NCBI GenBank assembly: GCA_031261175.1
Contig: JAISJW010000019.1
Coordinates: 1 to 35,565, forward strand
Origin: Lactobacillales bacterium
GTDB taxonomy: Bacteria > Bacillota > Bacilli > Lactobacillales > Streptococcaceae
Direction: 5' to 3'
Length of the DNA stretch: 35,565 nt
Shown: positions 1 to 8,260 of the stretch, one piece after another
Numbering within the stretch: position 1 is the first letter of the stretch
Layout of the letters: every line of letters begins with the position of its first letter
Program-made: the position numbers and the translations under genes
The notes under the pieces: model-generated
What the model saw: the letters and a program-made list of their open reading frames with translations, nothing else
The model's database searches: none
What the model was told of the DNA's origin: nothing

Positions 1-116
1 TATTGATTCTCCTCTTTCTTGTGGTTGATTTTAGTAGTGTAAAATCATTTTATCAGAAATTGGAATCAATATGTCTTTTGAGTTTTCGAACAAACCCCAT
101 TAGAAAGTATACAACC
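1..116 (-). mobile_element. Probable 5' end of an insertion sequence (copy 1, reading off the left edge)
   Basis: Bases 1-116 are an exact reverse complement of 35449-35564. Read outward on the - strand the unit begins GGTTGTATAC at the junction with chromosomal DNA and ends with a GAGGAG ribosome binding site placed to serve an ATG at the very edge. This is the expected layout of an IS end: terminal repeat, short leader, transposase start. The transposase itself is outside the window, so the family cannot be assigned. The unit joins the chromosome inside the signal-peptide codons of the first peptidase gene. Confidence 0.6.
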
Positions 117-121
117 TAATA

Positions 122-1888
122 TTGACGGTAGCGACAGTTCTAGCAAGCTCGACGCCGGCACTTGCCAGCGGGGTAGAAGCGCATAGCAAGCACACGCTTG
201 AGGGGTTGAAGCGCGGCGCGAAGCCTAGCGAGGTGCGCGGCAGTAAAGTGACGCGACCGGTGACGGTTAAGGATGCACGATTGGATTTGCACAAACGGAT
301 TCACGAAAGTAATAAATCGAGAAGATGGAATCCGATTGACTTGCCCGATTCAATCGACCCGAGGGGAACGACGCTCGAAACAGCGGTTCGCGACCAGGGG
401 CAGCAAGGTTTGTGCTGGGCGTATGCGAGCACGGACGTCCTAGCGATCGCAAAGAAAAAGCAGATAGGGGCTAGCGTCGAATATTCACCAAACTTTTTGA
501 ATTACATGCAAGCGGGACAAACTTTGGATTTCGAGGGTGGCGGTCGTTATTATAAGCCGGATGCGCTTTCGCTAAATCCGTATGCCCAATGGGACTTTGG
601 CGGATACCCTTACTTGGATGACGGCGGAGATGCAGCCTACGTATCTGAGAATTTGCAGGTTCACCAGACGCGACCAGTGGCAGAAGCTGATTTCCCAACG
701 ATGGAGTATGTTGAAGAAATGGGCGGTATGTATGGCAGTTGGCAACTTGCCGAAGAGCCTCTAGAAAATCTGGATGCTTTGCTTGGGATCAAGGCGCTTG
801 GCGATGCGACGGCGGATGTGAAAAACGTCGTGAAGGTTCAAGGGATTCATGAAAGCAGTAGCGATGCGGTGGCGGAACACACGCAGAAAATTAAGGCGTT
901 GATCGCGCAATACGGTGCGGGCGTTATGTATATTAATGGGGAGTTGCTGTTCACTAATTTTACTAAAAATGTTGCGAGCGGGAATGTTTACAATAACGAG
1001 CATAACGCGCTGAACGTTCCGTTCGATTACAACGGAGGCGATGGGGAGATTTCGGTTCGCTATCAAGGCTATACTTACGATGTTGATGTTTTTGAACATA
1101 ATCACGAAGTTACGGTTGTCGGCTACGATGATAACTATTCGCGCGATAACTTTAATGAAGATGTTCGTCCAACTTCTGACGGAGCTTTCTTAGTTAAAAA
1201 TAGTTGGGGCGCATACTCGCACGATGGCGGCTACTTCTGGGTAAGTTACGAAGCGGCTACAATGGCGTTGTATGATGTTATTTCGTTCCAATTAGGTGCG
1301 CATGATGAACATAAAATAATCGATAATGCAAAATCGACATCTTCAATTGATATCTACGCGAATGACTTCCCTGAGTTTAGCGGGAAGACTTATGTGGCGG
1401 AAACTTTTGACGCGGCAGATGTTGATCGAAATGTAAAAAATATCAATGTGGACTTAGCGGGTGAGAACGTAAGGTATAGAGCCTCGATTGTTGAGGGGGA
1501 TTTAAATATCGGCGGTGTTAATTCGGATGCAAGCAGCGAATTTGATCATCAAATCGCTTATACTGACTTTGCGGCGCACGCTAAGAAAGTAGTTACAGGA
1601 TCTAGCAAATATAGCGGCGAGCAGAAACTTCCGTTTGATTTCAAATTGAAAGCTGGTCGCAAATATACGGTGATCGTCGAAGAGGCCGTGCCGAGTACGA
1701 CGGATGTTGATTACATTATCAACGCGAATCCTTATATCGCACCGTCGGAAATGCCGGGAGCTTCGTATATGGGTGTCATCTCTGGCGGCGACGTCTACAG
1801 TTTGGACTTCAAGACATCGGATTTCTTCGTGACCGATATTTATGCGCGTGTTGCGGCGCAAAATAATCTATCTTTAGATTGGAAATAA
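122..1888 (+). CDS. Secreted C1 (papain-like) cysteine peptidase, 5'-truncated by the IS-like end
   Basis: A papain-fold peptidase followed by a C-terminal beta-rich, lectin-like region, predicted to act outside the cell. Visible catalytic elements are the oxyanion Gln92 and nucleophile Cys98 (motif DQGQQGLCWAY), a His in HNHEVTVVGYDDN and the Asn of VKNSWG. Residues about 20-72 look like a propeptide. The first residues are only the second half of a signal peptide (TVATVLASSTPALAS). No ATG and no ribosome binding site precede it: upstream in frame come CTA ATA, then IS-derived codons and a TAG at 101-103. The listed TTG start at 122 is therefore nominal, and the true N-terminus was probably cut off by the insertion. 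Its paralogue is the gene at 2944. Function is assigned with good confidence; whether it is still expressed is doubtful. Confidence 0.75.
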   Translation: MTVATVLASSTPALASGVEAHSKHTLEGLKRGAKPSEVRGSKVTRPVTVKDARLDLHKRIHESNKSRRWNPIDLPDSIDPRGTTLETAVRDQGQQGLCWAYASTDVLAIAKKKQIGASVEYSPNFLNYMQAGQTLDFEGGGRYYKPDALSLNPYAQWDFGGYPYLDDGGDAAYVSENLQVHQTRPVAEADFPTMEYVEEMGGMYGSWQLAEEPLENLDALLGIKALGDATADVKNVVKVQGIHESSSDAVAEHTQKIKALIAQYGAGVMYINGELLFTNFTKNVASGNVYNNEHNALNVPFDYNGGDGEISVRYQGYTYDVDVFEHNHEVTVVGYDDNYSRDNFNEDVRPTSDGAFLVKNSWGAYSHDGGYFWVSYEAATMALYDVISFQLGAHDEHKIIDNAKSTSSIDIYANDFPEFSGKTYVAETFDAADVDRNVKNINVDLAGENVRYRASIVEGDLNIGGVNSDASSEFDHQIAYTDFAAHAKKVVTGSSKYSGEQKLPFDFKLKAGRKYTVIVEEAVPSTTDVDYIINANPYIAPSEMPGASYMGVISGGDVYSLDFKTSDFFVTDIYARVAAQNNLSLDWK

Positions 1889-1895
1889 ATCGTTG

Positions 1896-1928
1896 AAGGT
1901 CGCTTGGGCAATTGCCTGGCGACTTTTT
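1896..1928 (+). terminator. Rho-independent terminator after the first peptidase gene
   Basis: Stem GTCGC (1899-1903) pairs with GCGAC (1919-1923) around an inner GGCAATTGCC palindrome, followed by TTTTT. The stem-loop is almost identical to the terminator of the paralogous gene at 4593-4625. Confidence 0.85.
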
Positions 1929-1929
1929 G

Positions 1930-2054
1930 CATGAATCTACATAAATTCGGTATGAAATCGCCCATTTTCTACCAAATTCATGTTGTGTATTTTTAGACTT
2001 GCATGAATTCGGTAGAAAAATGCTCTTTTCGTACAGTATTTATGTAAATTCATG
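1930..2054. repeat. Nested inverted repeat A (125 nt) in a convergent intergenic region
   Basis: Outer arms 1930-1951 and 2033-2054 (CATGAATYTACATAAAT-type) enclose inner arms 1962-1982 and 2002-2022 (CATTTTCTACCRAATTCATG-type); the apical loop is 1983-2001. The right end overlaps the last codon and stop of the nuclease gene on the opposite strand. It could act as a bidirectional terminator. It belongs to the group of six long intergenic hairpins described under findings. Confidence 0.8.
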
Positions 2055-2763
2055 TCAACGACTTCAATAATTTTATGAAGGCATTAAATTTAGCGTCATC
2101 CTTCATAATAAATTTGTTAACCCGCAACACTCGGATGCCCATACTGGCGTAAATAGACGATTTTTCGTGATCGTGGTTGATCGTTTTCTCGTTTTTGAAG
2201 TGATTATCGAATCCTTCATATTCAACAGCAATCTTTTGTTTTGGAAAATAGAAATCGGGGCGGATTGTATTGGTATCCGATAATATAGCTTGCGTTTTAT
2301 TAAGGCGTAAAATTGGGTTGAACTGCGGAAAGTATATTCCGTGGTCTTCAGCTCGAATGTTGAACTTCCATTCGCCGAGGGATTCTATTTTTGCAGGCGC
2401 ACGGCGCAAGAATTTCAAATCCTTGTAATACCGAGATTTATCAATTTCTTTTAATATGTTTTCTTTCAGGTAACCAGCTTTCAGAAGTTCAACATACGTT
2501 GCCATAATCTTATCCCGTGTTTGATTTGAACAAATCTGTTTAAATGCCATCGATAAATTAACGACTCTTTCCTCGGCGATAAAACGAGTGTGCAAATTCA
2601 TTGGTAAATTAGAAACATGTCGTTGTATGCCGCCGCTACTGCGTGCACCGGACAAACCGAAGATAGTAATTTTCGTGGGCAAGTAGTCATCGTATATAGA
2701 TTCTAAATTTTTGCAATACAATAATAATGCACTTTCGTGTGAAAAAGCTTCGTTTGGTTTCAT
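2050..2763 (-). CDS. AbiEi-like N-terminal region with a DUF559/Vsr-like endonuclease domain
   Basis: A 237-residue protein on the opposite strand to its neighbours. The C-terminal third has a PD-(D/E)xK-type signature: RPDFYF with Asp170, then AVEYEG with Glu181 and Glu183, then a His and the strand GIRVLRVNK, as in the DUF559/Vsr-like nuclease fold. The N-terminal part (SHESALLLY...TKITIFG) resembles the region that precedes DUF559 in AbiEi-type antitoxin/regulator proteins. An AGGAGG (complement of 2771-2776) is well placed for the ATG at 2761-2763. The gene is clearly more AT-rich than its neighbours and has no partner gene here, so recent acquisition is plausible. A DNA-nicking or cleaving role is an inference from the fold; the biological target is unknown. 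Confidence 0.6.
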   Translation of the reverse strand: MKPNEAFSHESALLLYCKNLESIYDDYLPTKITIFGLSGARSSGGIQRHVSNLPMNLHTRFIAEERVVNLSMAFKQICSNQTRDKIMATYVELLKAGYLKENILKEIDKSRYYKDLKFLRRAPAKIESLGEWKFNIRAEDHGIYFPQFNPILRLNKTQAILSDTNTIRPDFYFPKQKIAVEYEGFDNHFKNEKTINHDHEKSSIYASMGIRVLRVNKFIMKDDAKFNAFIKLLKSLT

Positions 2764-2789
2764 AGGTGTTTCCTCCTGATATTTTTAAC

Positions 2790-2810
2790 CCTATACTATA
2801 TATATACGTA
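2790..2810 (-). promoter_or_regulatory. Possible -10 region for the nuclease gene
   Basis: An alternating TA tract (read on the - strand as TATATATAGTATAG) lies about 30 nt upstream of the start. No clear -35 is seen. Confidence 0.35.
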
Positions 2811-2886
2811 TTTTTTTGCGTTTTGTTACATTTTCCAGTAAAAAACTCACTCAAAAAGGAAATAATTTATGCTACAAAAAACAAAG

Positions 2887-2916
2887 TTGCAAAAATACAA
2901 CTAATTATGTTATTAT
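2887..2916 (+). promoter_or_regulatory. Promoter of the second peptidase gene
   Basis: TTGCAA (2887-2892), an 18-nt spacer and TATTAT (2911-2916). AGGAG at 2931-2935 follows, 8 nt before the ATG at 2944. Confidence 0.6.
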
Positions 2917-2943
2917 GTATCGAGAAATAAAGGAGAAAATGAA

Positions 2944-4584
2944 ATGAAAAAAACAAATAAAATTATAGTTATATTGGCTTTGAGTGCAATGCTAGGTGCG
3001 CCTATTACGACACTTGCAGCGGATTTGCCGGATTCGGTAGATCCGCGCGGCACGAGTTGGGAAACTCTGGTGCGCAATCAATACCAACAGAGCATGTGCT
3101 GGGCCTATACGGTGGCAGACGTGTTAGCTATTTGCGAAGCGAAGCAAACCGGGCATAAAGAAGAATACTCGCCGAATTTTTTCAACTACCTGAGAGCGGG
3201 AAACGCGTTCAACTTTGGTGAAGAGGCGGCGGATTATAAACGCGATGAAGCATCAACGAACCCTTATGCAGAATGGTTCTACGGTGGCTATCAAGCGCTC
3301 GGAACGGGTGGAGATGGGCTTGTTGCGGCGATCGACTTGCAAACTTATGAGGCTAAACCGGTTAAGGAATCGCTTTTCGCTTCGGGCGGATTGTTGGATG
3401 GTGTAGAAGGAATCGTCGGGATTGCGGCGTTGGCGAAAACGCCGATAGAAGACAAGGATTCATTCTTCGCGTTGAAAGATGCGCAAGATCAAGTGAATGA
3501 TGTGGAAAACGTGCAGATTGTCGAGCCGAATACGAGTGCCGAGAGCGAGGCGATTGCAGCGCACACGCAAGATGCTAAGACCCTACTTGCGACATTTGGG
3601 GCGGCGCAGATTTATACAAACGGATATCTGCTTCAAGATGAATTTACATCGAGCGTTGCTGAAGGGAATGTCTATAATAACGAGCATAACGCGTTGAACG
3701 TGCCGTTCGATTTTGCAGCGGAAACGAGCGGGAAAATCACAGGAATGTATAATGGCAAGTCGACAAACACAACGCTAACGGCGGCCAACCACCAAGTAAC
3801 GGTGGTCGGCTACGACGATAATTTTTCGCGCGATAACTTTAACGAAGAAGTGCGCCCAGCAAGTGACGGCGCCTTTCTGATCAAGAATAGTTGGGGAAAA
3901 GGTCGTCACGATGGTGGTTATTTCTGGCTGAGTTATGAGTCGAAAATTGCCAATGTTTTCCCGCTAGTTGCCTACCAATTTGCGCCACACGTTGACCATA
4001 AATTGCTAGCGAACGCGAAGGCTACTTCGGCGGTGGATATTTTCGCGAGCAAGTTGAAAGAGTTCACGGGTAAAACGTATCTAGCGGAAACGTTTGATTC
4101 AGCGGCGACCGATCGCCACATCACGGCGATAAACACGATGATTGCGGGCGAGGATGCTAGTTTTAAAGCCTATCTTGTTGAAGGTGATTTGAACATCGGC
4201 GGGGCAAATGAAGACTCGACGAGCACGATGGATCACAAAACAAGCTATAACGAATTTAAAGGAATTGCTTTAAAAACAGTTACAGGTTCGGTCAAGTTCG
4301 ATGGAGAGAAAAAAATTCCGTTTGATTACGTGCTTAAAAAGAATCATAAATATACAGTTGTGATTGAAGAAGATGTAACGGGTCTGGCAGGCAGAGCTGT
4401 CGATTACCCATTTGCGGGAAATCCCTATAAATCGAACGCCGAAGTTCCGGGACATGGCTACTTTGGCGTGATCGCCGGCGACGAAGTCTACAGTTTGGAC
4501 TACAAATCTTCTCCGTACTTCCTAACTCCGCGTTACGAAAATCCGATTGCAGCGTCAAACAATATCACTTTAGACGTTAAATAA
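2944..4584 (+). CDS. Secreted C1 (papain-like) cysteine peptidase with lectin-like C-terminal region
   Basis: An intact 546-residue paralogue of the gene at 122. A signal peptide occupies residues 1-25 (basic KKTNK, hydrophobic IIVILALSAML, cleavage near TLAA). Unlike its paralogue it has no long propeptide: mature sequence runs almost at once into DLPDSVDPRGTSW. Catalytic positions are Gln46 and Cys52 (NQYQQSMCWAY), His in NHQVTVVGYDDN and Asn in IKNSWG. The C-terminal half (EFTGKTYLAETFDSA onwards) is the conserved beta-rich extension typical of this C1 subgroup. Substrate is unknown. Promoter, ribosome binding site and terminator are all its own, so it is a single-gene unit. The family call is firm; the physiological role is not. 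Confidence 0.85.
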   Translation: MKKTNKIIVILALSAMLGAPITTLAADLPDSVDPRGTSWETLVRNQYQQSMCWAYTVADVLAICEAKQTGHKEEYSPNFFNYLRAGNAFNFGEEAADYKRDEASTNPYAEWFYGGYQALGTGGDGLVAAIDLQTYEAKPVKESLFASGGLLDGVEGIVGIAALAKTPIEDKDSFFALKDAQDQVNDVENVQIVEPNTSAESEAIAAHTQDAKTLLATFGAAQIYTNGYLLQDEFTSSVAEGNVYNNEHNALNVPFDFAAETSGKITGMYNGKSTNTTLTAANHQVTVVGYDDNFSRDNFNEEVRPASDGAFLIKNSWGKGRHDGGYFWLSYESKIANVFPLVAYQFAPHVDHKLLANAKATSAVDIFASKLKEFTGKTYLAETFDSAATDRHITAINTMIAGEDASFKAYLVEGDLNIGGANEDSTSTMDHKTSYNEFKGIALKTVTGSVKFDGEKKIPFDYVLKKNHKYTVVIEEDVTGLAGRAVDYPFAGNPYKSNAEVPGHGYFGVIAGDEVYSLDYKSSPYFLTPRYENPIAASNNITLDVK

Positions 4585-4592
4585 ACATCCGA

Positions 4593-4625
4593 AAGGTCGC
4601 TTGGGCAATTGCCTGGCGGCCTTTT
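4593..4625 (+). terminator. Rho-independent terminator after the second peptidase gene
   Basis: GGTCGC (4595-4600) pairs with GCGGCC (4616-4621) around GGCAATTGCC, followed by TTTT. It shares about 26 consecutive bases with the terminator at 1896-1928, consistent with duplication of the whole gene unit. Confidence 0.85.
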
Positions 4626-4657
4626 GAAAACGACTATATAAGCGATAGGCGCCGTGG

Positions 4658-4687
4658 TTGTTAATTGCTCGGAATTTGTGGTATAAT
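4658..4687 (+). promoter_or_regulatory. Promoter for murA-rpoY-rnjA
   Basis: TTGTTA (4658-4663), 18-nt spacer, TATAAT (4682-4687) with an upstream TGG extended -10 element. Transcription would start about 30 nt before the murA ATG. Confidence 0.75.
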
Positions 4688-4723
4688 TTGAGCATAATTT
4701 TAACGTGGGATAGTGCGAATATA

Positions 4724-5995
4724 ATGGATAAGATGATAGTTAGAGGGGGCCGCAAGCTCTCGGGCGTGGTAAAAATCGACGGCGCGAAAAATGCGGTGCT
4801 GCCGATTCTCGCAGCGACACTCTTGGCAAGTGACGGGATTTCCGTCATCAACAATGTGCCGGTGCTGAGCGACGTCTATATAATGAACGATCTTCTTCGC
4901 CTTTTGGGTGCGAAGGTTGAATTTAACGAAGAACTAAACCAAGTGACAGTCGATGCGACAGGGACTTTAGAATGCACGGCGCCGTATGAAGTGGTTAGCC
5001 AAATGCGCGCTTCGATTGTAGTGCTAGGGCCTCTTTTGGCGAGATTGAGCGAGGCACACGTCGCGATGCCTGGCGGTTGCGCGATCGGGCAACGTCCGAT
5101 CGACCTTCACCTCAAAGGGTTCAAAGCTTTGGGTGCGAAAGTTACGCAAAAAGCGGGCAGCATTTCGGCGGTTGCTCCGGAGGGTCTGAAAGGTCGCAAA
5201 ATCTACTTGGACTTCCCAAGTGTAGGGGCGACCGAAAACATCTTGATGGCGAGCGTTTTAGCTAAAGGCACGACGATTATTGAGAACGTCGCGCGCGAGC
5301 CGGAAATCGTCGATTTAGCCAATTTGCTTAAGAAAATGGGCGCTAATATCTACGGAGTCGGAACGCAGCGCATTCGCGTTATCGGCGTTGAAAAATTAAA
5401 AGCGGCTCAGTATGCGGTTGTTCAAGACCGCATCGAAGCGGGAACGTTTATGGTCGCGGGAGCAGTGACAGGTGGCGACATCAAGATTCAAGATGCCATC
5501 GCCGAACACAACAAACCTTTGCTATCGAAACTTAGCGAAATGGGCGTTGACGTCATCATCGAAGAAGACGGCGTGCGCATCAAAGGACCGGAAACGTTAC
5601 TTCCGGCATCGTTCAAAACTTTACCGCATCCAGGTTTTCCAACCGATTTGCAGTCGCAATTGACCGTCGCACAAGTTGCGGCAAGTGGGACAAGCCACGT
5701 CACGGAAACCGTGTTTGAAAATAGATTTCAACATTTAGAAGAGCTCGCTATTATGGGAGCCGATGTTCAAATAAATGGTAACACAGCTTTTATCAATGGT
5801 GGGAAGCCGCTTGATGGAGCAAACGTCGAAGCTACAGATTTACGTGCGGCAGCAGCCTTGATCATTGCGGGGTTAATTGCCGAAGGAGACACGGTTGTTC
5901 ACAATCTGCAGTTTTTGGATCGGGGATATTACAAATTCCACGAGAAACTTGCCGCACTTGGGGCGGATATAAAAAGAGAAGAGGTTAAAAAATGA
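4724..5995 (+). CDS. murA: UDP-N-acetylglucosamine 1-carboxyvinyltransferase (MurA)
   Basis: Catalyses transfer of enolpyruvate from PEP to UDP-GlcNAc, the first committed cytoplasmic step of peptidoglycan synthesis and the fosfomycin target. The 423-residue length is normal. Lys22-Asn23 (DGAKNAV) form the UDP-GlcNAc site and Cys119 in [10 protein letters not shown] is the PEP-binding catalytic Cys. The ATG at 4724 is preferred over an in-frame TTG at 4658, because it gives the family N-terminus MDKMIVRGG and the TTG lies in the -35 box. The ribosome binding site is weak. Bacilli often have two murA genes; which paralogue this is cannot be told. It overlaps rpoY by 4 nt (ATGA). Confidence 0.95.
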   Translation: MDKMIVRGGRKLSGVVKIDGAKNAVLPILAATLLASDGISVINNVPVLSDVYIMNDLLRLLGAKVEFNEELNQVTVDATGTLECTAPYEVVSQMRASIVVLGPLLARLSEAHVAMPGGCAIGQRPIDLHLKGFKALGAKVTQKAGSISAVAPEGLKGRKIYLDFPSVGATENILMASVLAKGTTIIENVAREPEIVDLANLLKKMGANIYGVGTQRIRVIGVEKLKAAQYAVVQDRIEAGTFMVAGAVTGGDIKIQDAIAEHNKPLLSKLSEMGVDVIIEEDGVRIKGPETLLPASFKTLPHPGFPTDLQSQLTVAQVAASGTSHVTETVFENRFQHLEELAIMGADVQINGNTAFINGGKPLDGANVEATDLRAAAALIIAGLIAEGDTVVHNLQFLDRGYYKFHEKLAALGADIKREEVKK

Positions 5996-6273
5996 GTATC
6001 TTTAAAGCATTTTATCAAGCAACAAAAACGAACGCGCCGTTGCGCGAAAACACTAAAAGCCTTTATGTAGAGGCTGATGATGATATTATCGCAAGAGAGT
6101 ATCTGGAAACGAGAAGCGAATTGTTCGAAACAATCGTCGCTTTGAATGACGTTGAGGTCGCTTATGAACAAGCGAATAACCCGGATTTCGCCGTGATCAA
6201 CACGAGCGGAAAAGATGTGAAGGTTAAAGTCACTGCCAAAGTTCCAGCTGCTTTCGCGAAAGAAAGCGAATAG
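5992..6273 (+). CDS. rpoY: DNA-directed RNA polymerase epsilon subunit (RpoY)
   Basis: A small RNA polymerase accessory subunit specific to Firmicutes. The N-terminal part matches the family: IFKAFYQ, then [11 protein letters not shown]. Genomic position directly before RNase J1 is the one known from Bacillus and lactic acid bacteria. At 93 residues it is roughly 20 longer than the usual 70-76; the extra part is a charged C-terminal tail ([22 protein letters not shown] minus the first residues). Start ATG overlaps the murA stop, so translation is probably coupled; rnjA starts 5 nt after its stop. Confidence 0.85.
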   Translation: MSIFKAFYQATKTNAPLRENTKSLYVEADDDIIAREYLETRSELFETIVALNDVEVAYEQANNPDFAVINTSGKDVKVKVTAKVPAAFAKESE

Positions 6274-6278
6274 GAATT

Positions 6279-8228
6279 ATGCGAATTAAAATTCAAAAAA
6301 ATGAAGTAGGCGTTTACGCACTCGGTGGACTTGGAGAAATCGGGAAAAACACTTACGGCATCGAGTATCAAAACGAAATTATTTTGATCGATGCAGGGAT
6401 TAAATTCCCAGAGGACGACTTGCTAGGGATCGACTACGTCATCCCAGATTACAGCTACATCGTCAAAAACATCGACCGCATCAAAGGGCTCTTCATCACC
6501 CACGGGCACGAAGACCACATCGGGGGCGTTCCGTTCCTTTTGAAGATGGCAAATATCCCGATTTACGCGGGGCCTTTTGCGTTAGCGTTGATCCGCAATA
6601 AACTTGAAGAACACGGCTTGTTGAAATCGACAACGCTGCGGGAAATCAATGACGATTCAGTTATTAAATTCGACAATTTAACGGTCAGTTTTTACCGCGT
6701 AACGCACTCGATTCCGGATGCTTACGGAATTGTTATCAACACGCCAAACGGGAATATCGTAACGACGGGTGACTTCAAATTTGACTTCACGCCAGTTGGG
6801 ATGCCGGCTGACTTCCACCGCATTGCTAAAATCGGGGAAGAAGGAGTGTTGCTATTGTTGAGCGATTCGACAAACGCGACCGTTCCAGGGTTCACGAAAT
6901 CGGAAAAGATTATCGGAGCTTCAATTTTAAATATCTTCAAAAAATGTGAAGGACGCATTATTTTCGCGTCGTTCGCGTCGAACGTTTATCGTCTGCAACA
7001 AGCTGCTCGCGCGGCGCATGCTTGCGGGCGCAAAATTGCCGTCTTTGGGCGGAGCATGGAAAACGCGATTGAGCAAGGTTTGAAGATGGGGTACATCGAC
7101 GTGCCGGATGGGACGTTTATCGAGGTCAGCGAGCTGCGCAAATGCAAGGATCAAGACGTCGTGATTATGTGTACAGGTTCGCAGGGTGAGCCGAATGCGG
7201 CGTTGAGCCGTGTGGCGAACGGGAATCACCGGTTCATCACGATTCAGCCGAACGACACGGTTATCTTCTCGAGTTCACCAATTCCGGGGAACACGTCGAG
7301 CGTGACGAAGTTGATCAACCAACTTTCGATTGCGGGTGCTGAAGTTATCCACGGTAAAATCAACAATATCCACACTTCAGGACACGCAGGACAAGACGAG
7401 CAAAAACTTATGTTTAACTTGATTTCGCCTAAATACTTTATGCCAGTCCACGGTGAATTCAAAATGCAAAAAGTGCATGCGATGACCGCCGAAGAAGTGG
7501 GAATTCCAAAAGATAATATCTTTATGATGCGTAACGGTGACGTTTTAGCGCTTACACCTGAAAATGCTCGTTTAGCAGGCCATATCGATGCTGGTGACGT
7601 CTATGTCGACGGTAACGGAGTCGGTGATATCGGTAACCTTGTGTTGCGCGATCGCCGTATCTTAAGTGAAGAAGGTCTTGTTCTAGCATTTGCGACAATC
7701 GATATCGAACGCCGCCAAATCTTGAGCGGTCCAGACATTCAATCCCGCGGTTTCGTCTATATGAAGGAATCGATGGAAATGATGAAACAGGCGCAGTACG
7801 TCTTGTTCGAAGCCTTGAAGGAGGCACTTGCCGGCACTGATGAGCTGAGCGAAGCCGACCTACGTGACGCGATGACTCGCGCGCTGCAACCGTTCCTATA
7901 CGAACAGACACGTCGCCACCCGGTGGTGCTTTCGACGGTGCTGATTCCGGACACGCAACGCACGCGCAACCCGCAATACGGACAAAAAACGAAAAATATT
8001 AAAATTAGTCCGGTGAAAAAACCAGCGAATATCGAAGCTGAATTTAAGCCAGAAAAGAAGACTGGGCCTAAAAAGCCTAGCGAACCCAAAAAAACGAAAC
8101 CGGCTAACACGGTGAAACCTACCGAGCTTGAACGTCCTGGAAAAGTTGAAGCTGCGTTCAAACCGGAAAAAAAGGAAACAAGGTCTAAAAAACCTCGCAA
8201 GATTTTTGCTAAGCCTAAAAAGGACTAG
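6279..8228 (+). CDS. rnjA: Ribonuclease J1
   Basis: A metallo-beta-lactamase/beta-CASP 5'-3' exo- and endoribonuclease that degrades and matures mRNA and rRNA. The metal-binding HGHEDH motif is at residues 75-80, followed by TTGDFKFDFTP, SDSTN, the beta-CASP region (SFASNVYRLQQ, CTGSQGEP) and the HTSGHAGQDE and PVHGEF motifs. Identity to Bacillus RNase J1 rather than J2 is clear by eye (GIKFPEDDLLGIDYVIPDY). The core ends near residue 565; a Lys/Pro-rich tail of about 85 residues follows and contains two copies of an EA-x-FKPEKK...KKP unit. Length is 649 against about 555 in Bacillus. The start follows a weak TAGGAATT site, suggesting coupling to rpoY. Confidence 0.95.
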   Translation: MRIKIQKNEVGVYALGGLGEIGKNTYGIEYQNEIILIDAGIKFPEDDLLGIDYVIPDYSYIVKNIDRIKGLFITHGHEDHIGGVPFLLKMANIPIYAGPFALALIRNKLEEHGLLKSTTLREINDDSVIKFDNLTVSFYRVTHSIPDAYGIVINTPNGNIVTTGDFKFDFTPVGMPADFHRIAKIGEEGVLLLLSDSTNATVPGFTKSEKIIGASILNIFKKCEGRIIFASFASNVYRLQQAARAAHACGRKIAVFGRSMENAIEQGLKMGYIDVPDGTFIEVSELRKCKDQDVVIMCTGSQGEPNAALSRVANGNHRFITIQPNDTVIFSSSPIPGNTSSVTKLINQLSIAGAEVIHGKINNIHTSGHAGQDEQKLMFNLISPKYFMPVHGEFKMQKVHAMTAEEVGIPKDNIFMMRNGDVLALTPENARLAGHIDAGDVYVDGNGVGDIGNLVLRDRRILSEEGLVLAFATIDIERRQILSGPDIQSRGFVYMKESMEMMKQAQYVLFEALKEALAGTDELSEADLRDAMTRALQPFLYEQTRRHPVVLSTVLIPDTQRTRNPQYGQKTKNIKISPVKKPANIEAEFKPEKKTGPKKPSEPKKTKPANTVKPTELERPGKVEAAFKPEKKETRSKKPRKIFAKPKKD

Positions 8229-8260
8229 CTTAGAATTTTGCTAGCAAGGGAGATTAGGGG

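Noticed and set aside
4658..4723. An N-terminal extension of murA from TTG 4658
   Set aside because: The TTG is the -35 box of the promoter and the extension has no counterpart in MurA proteins.
7552..8200. Two antisense open frames of 119 and 147 codons within rnjA
   Set aside because: They mirror the repetitive rnjA codons and the tail; no start signals.
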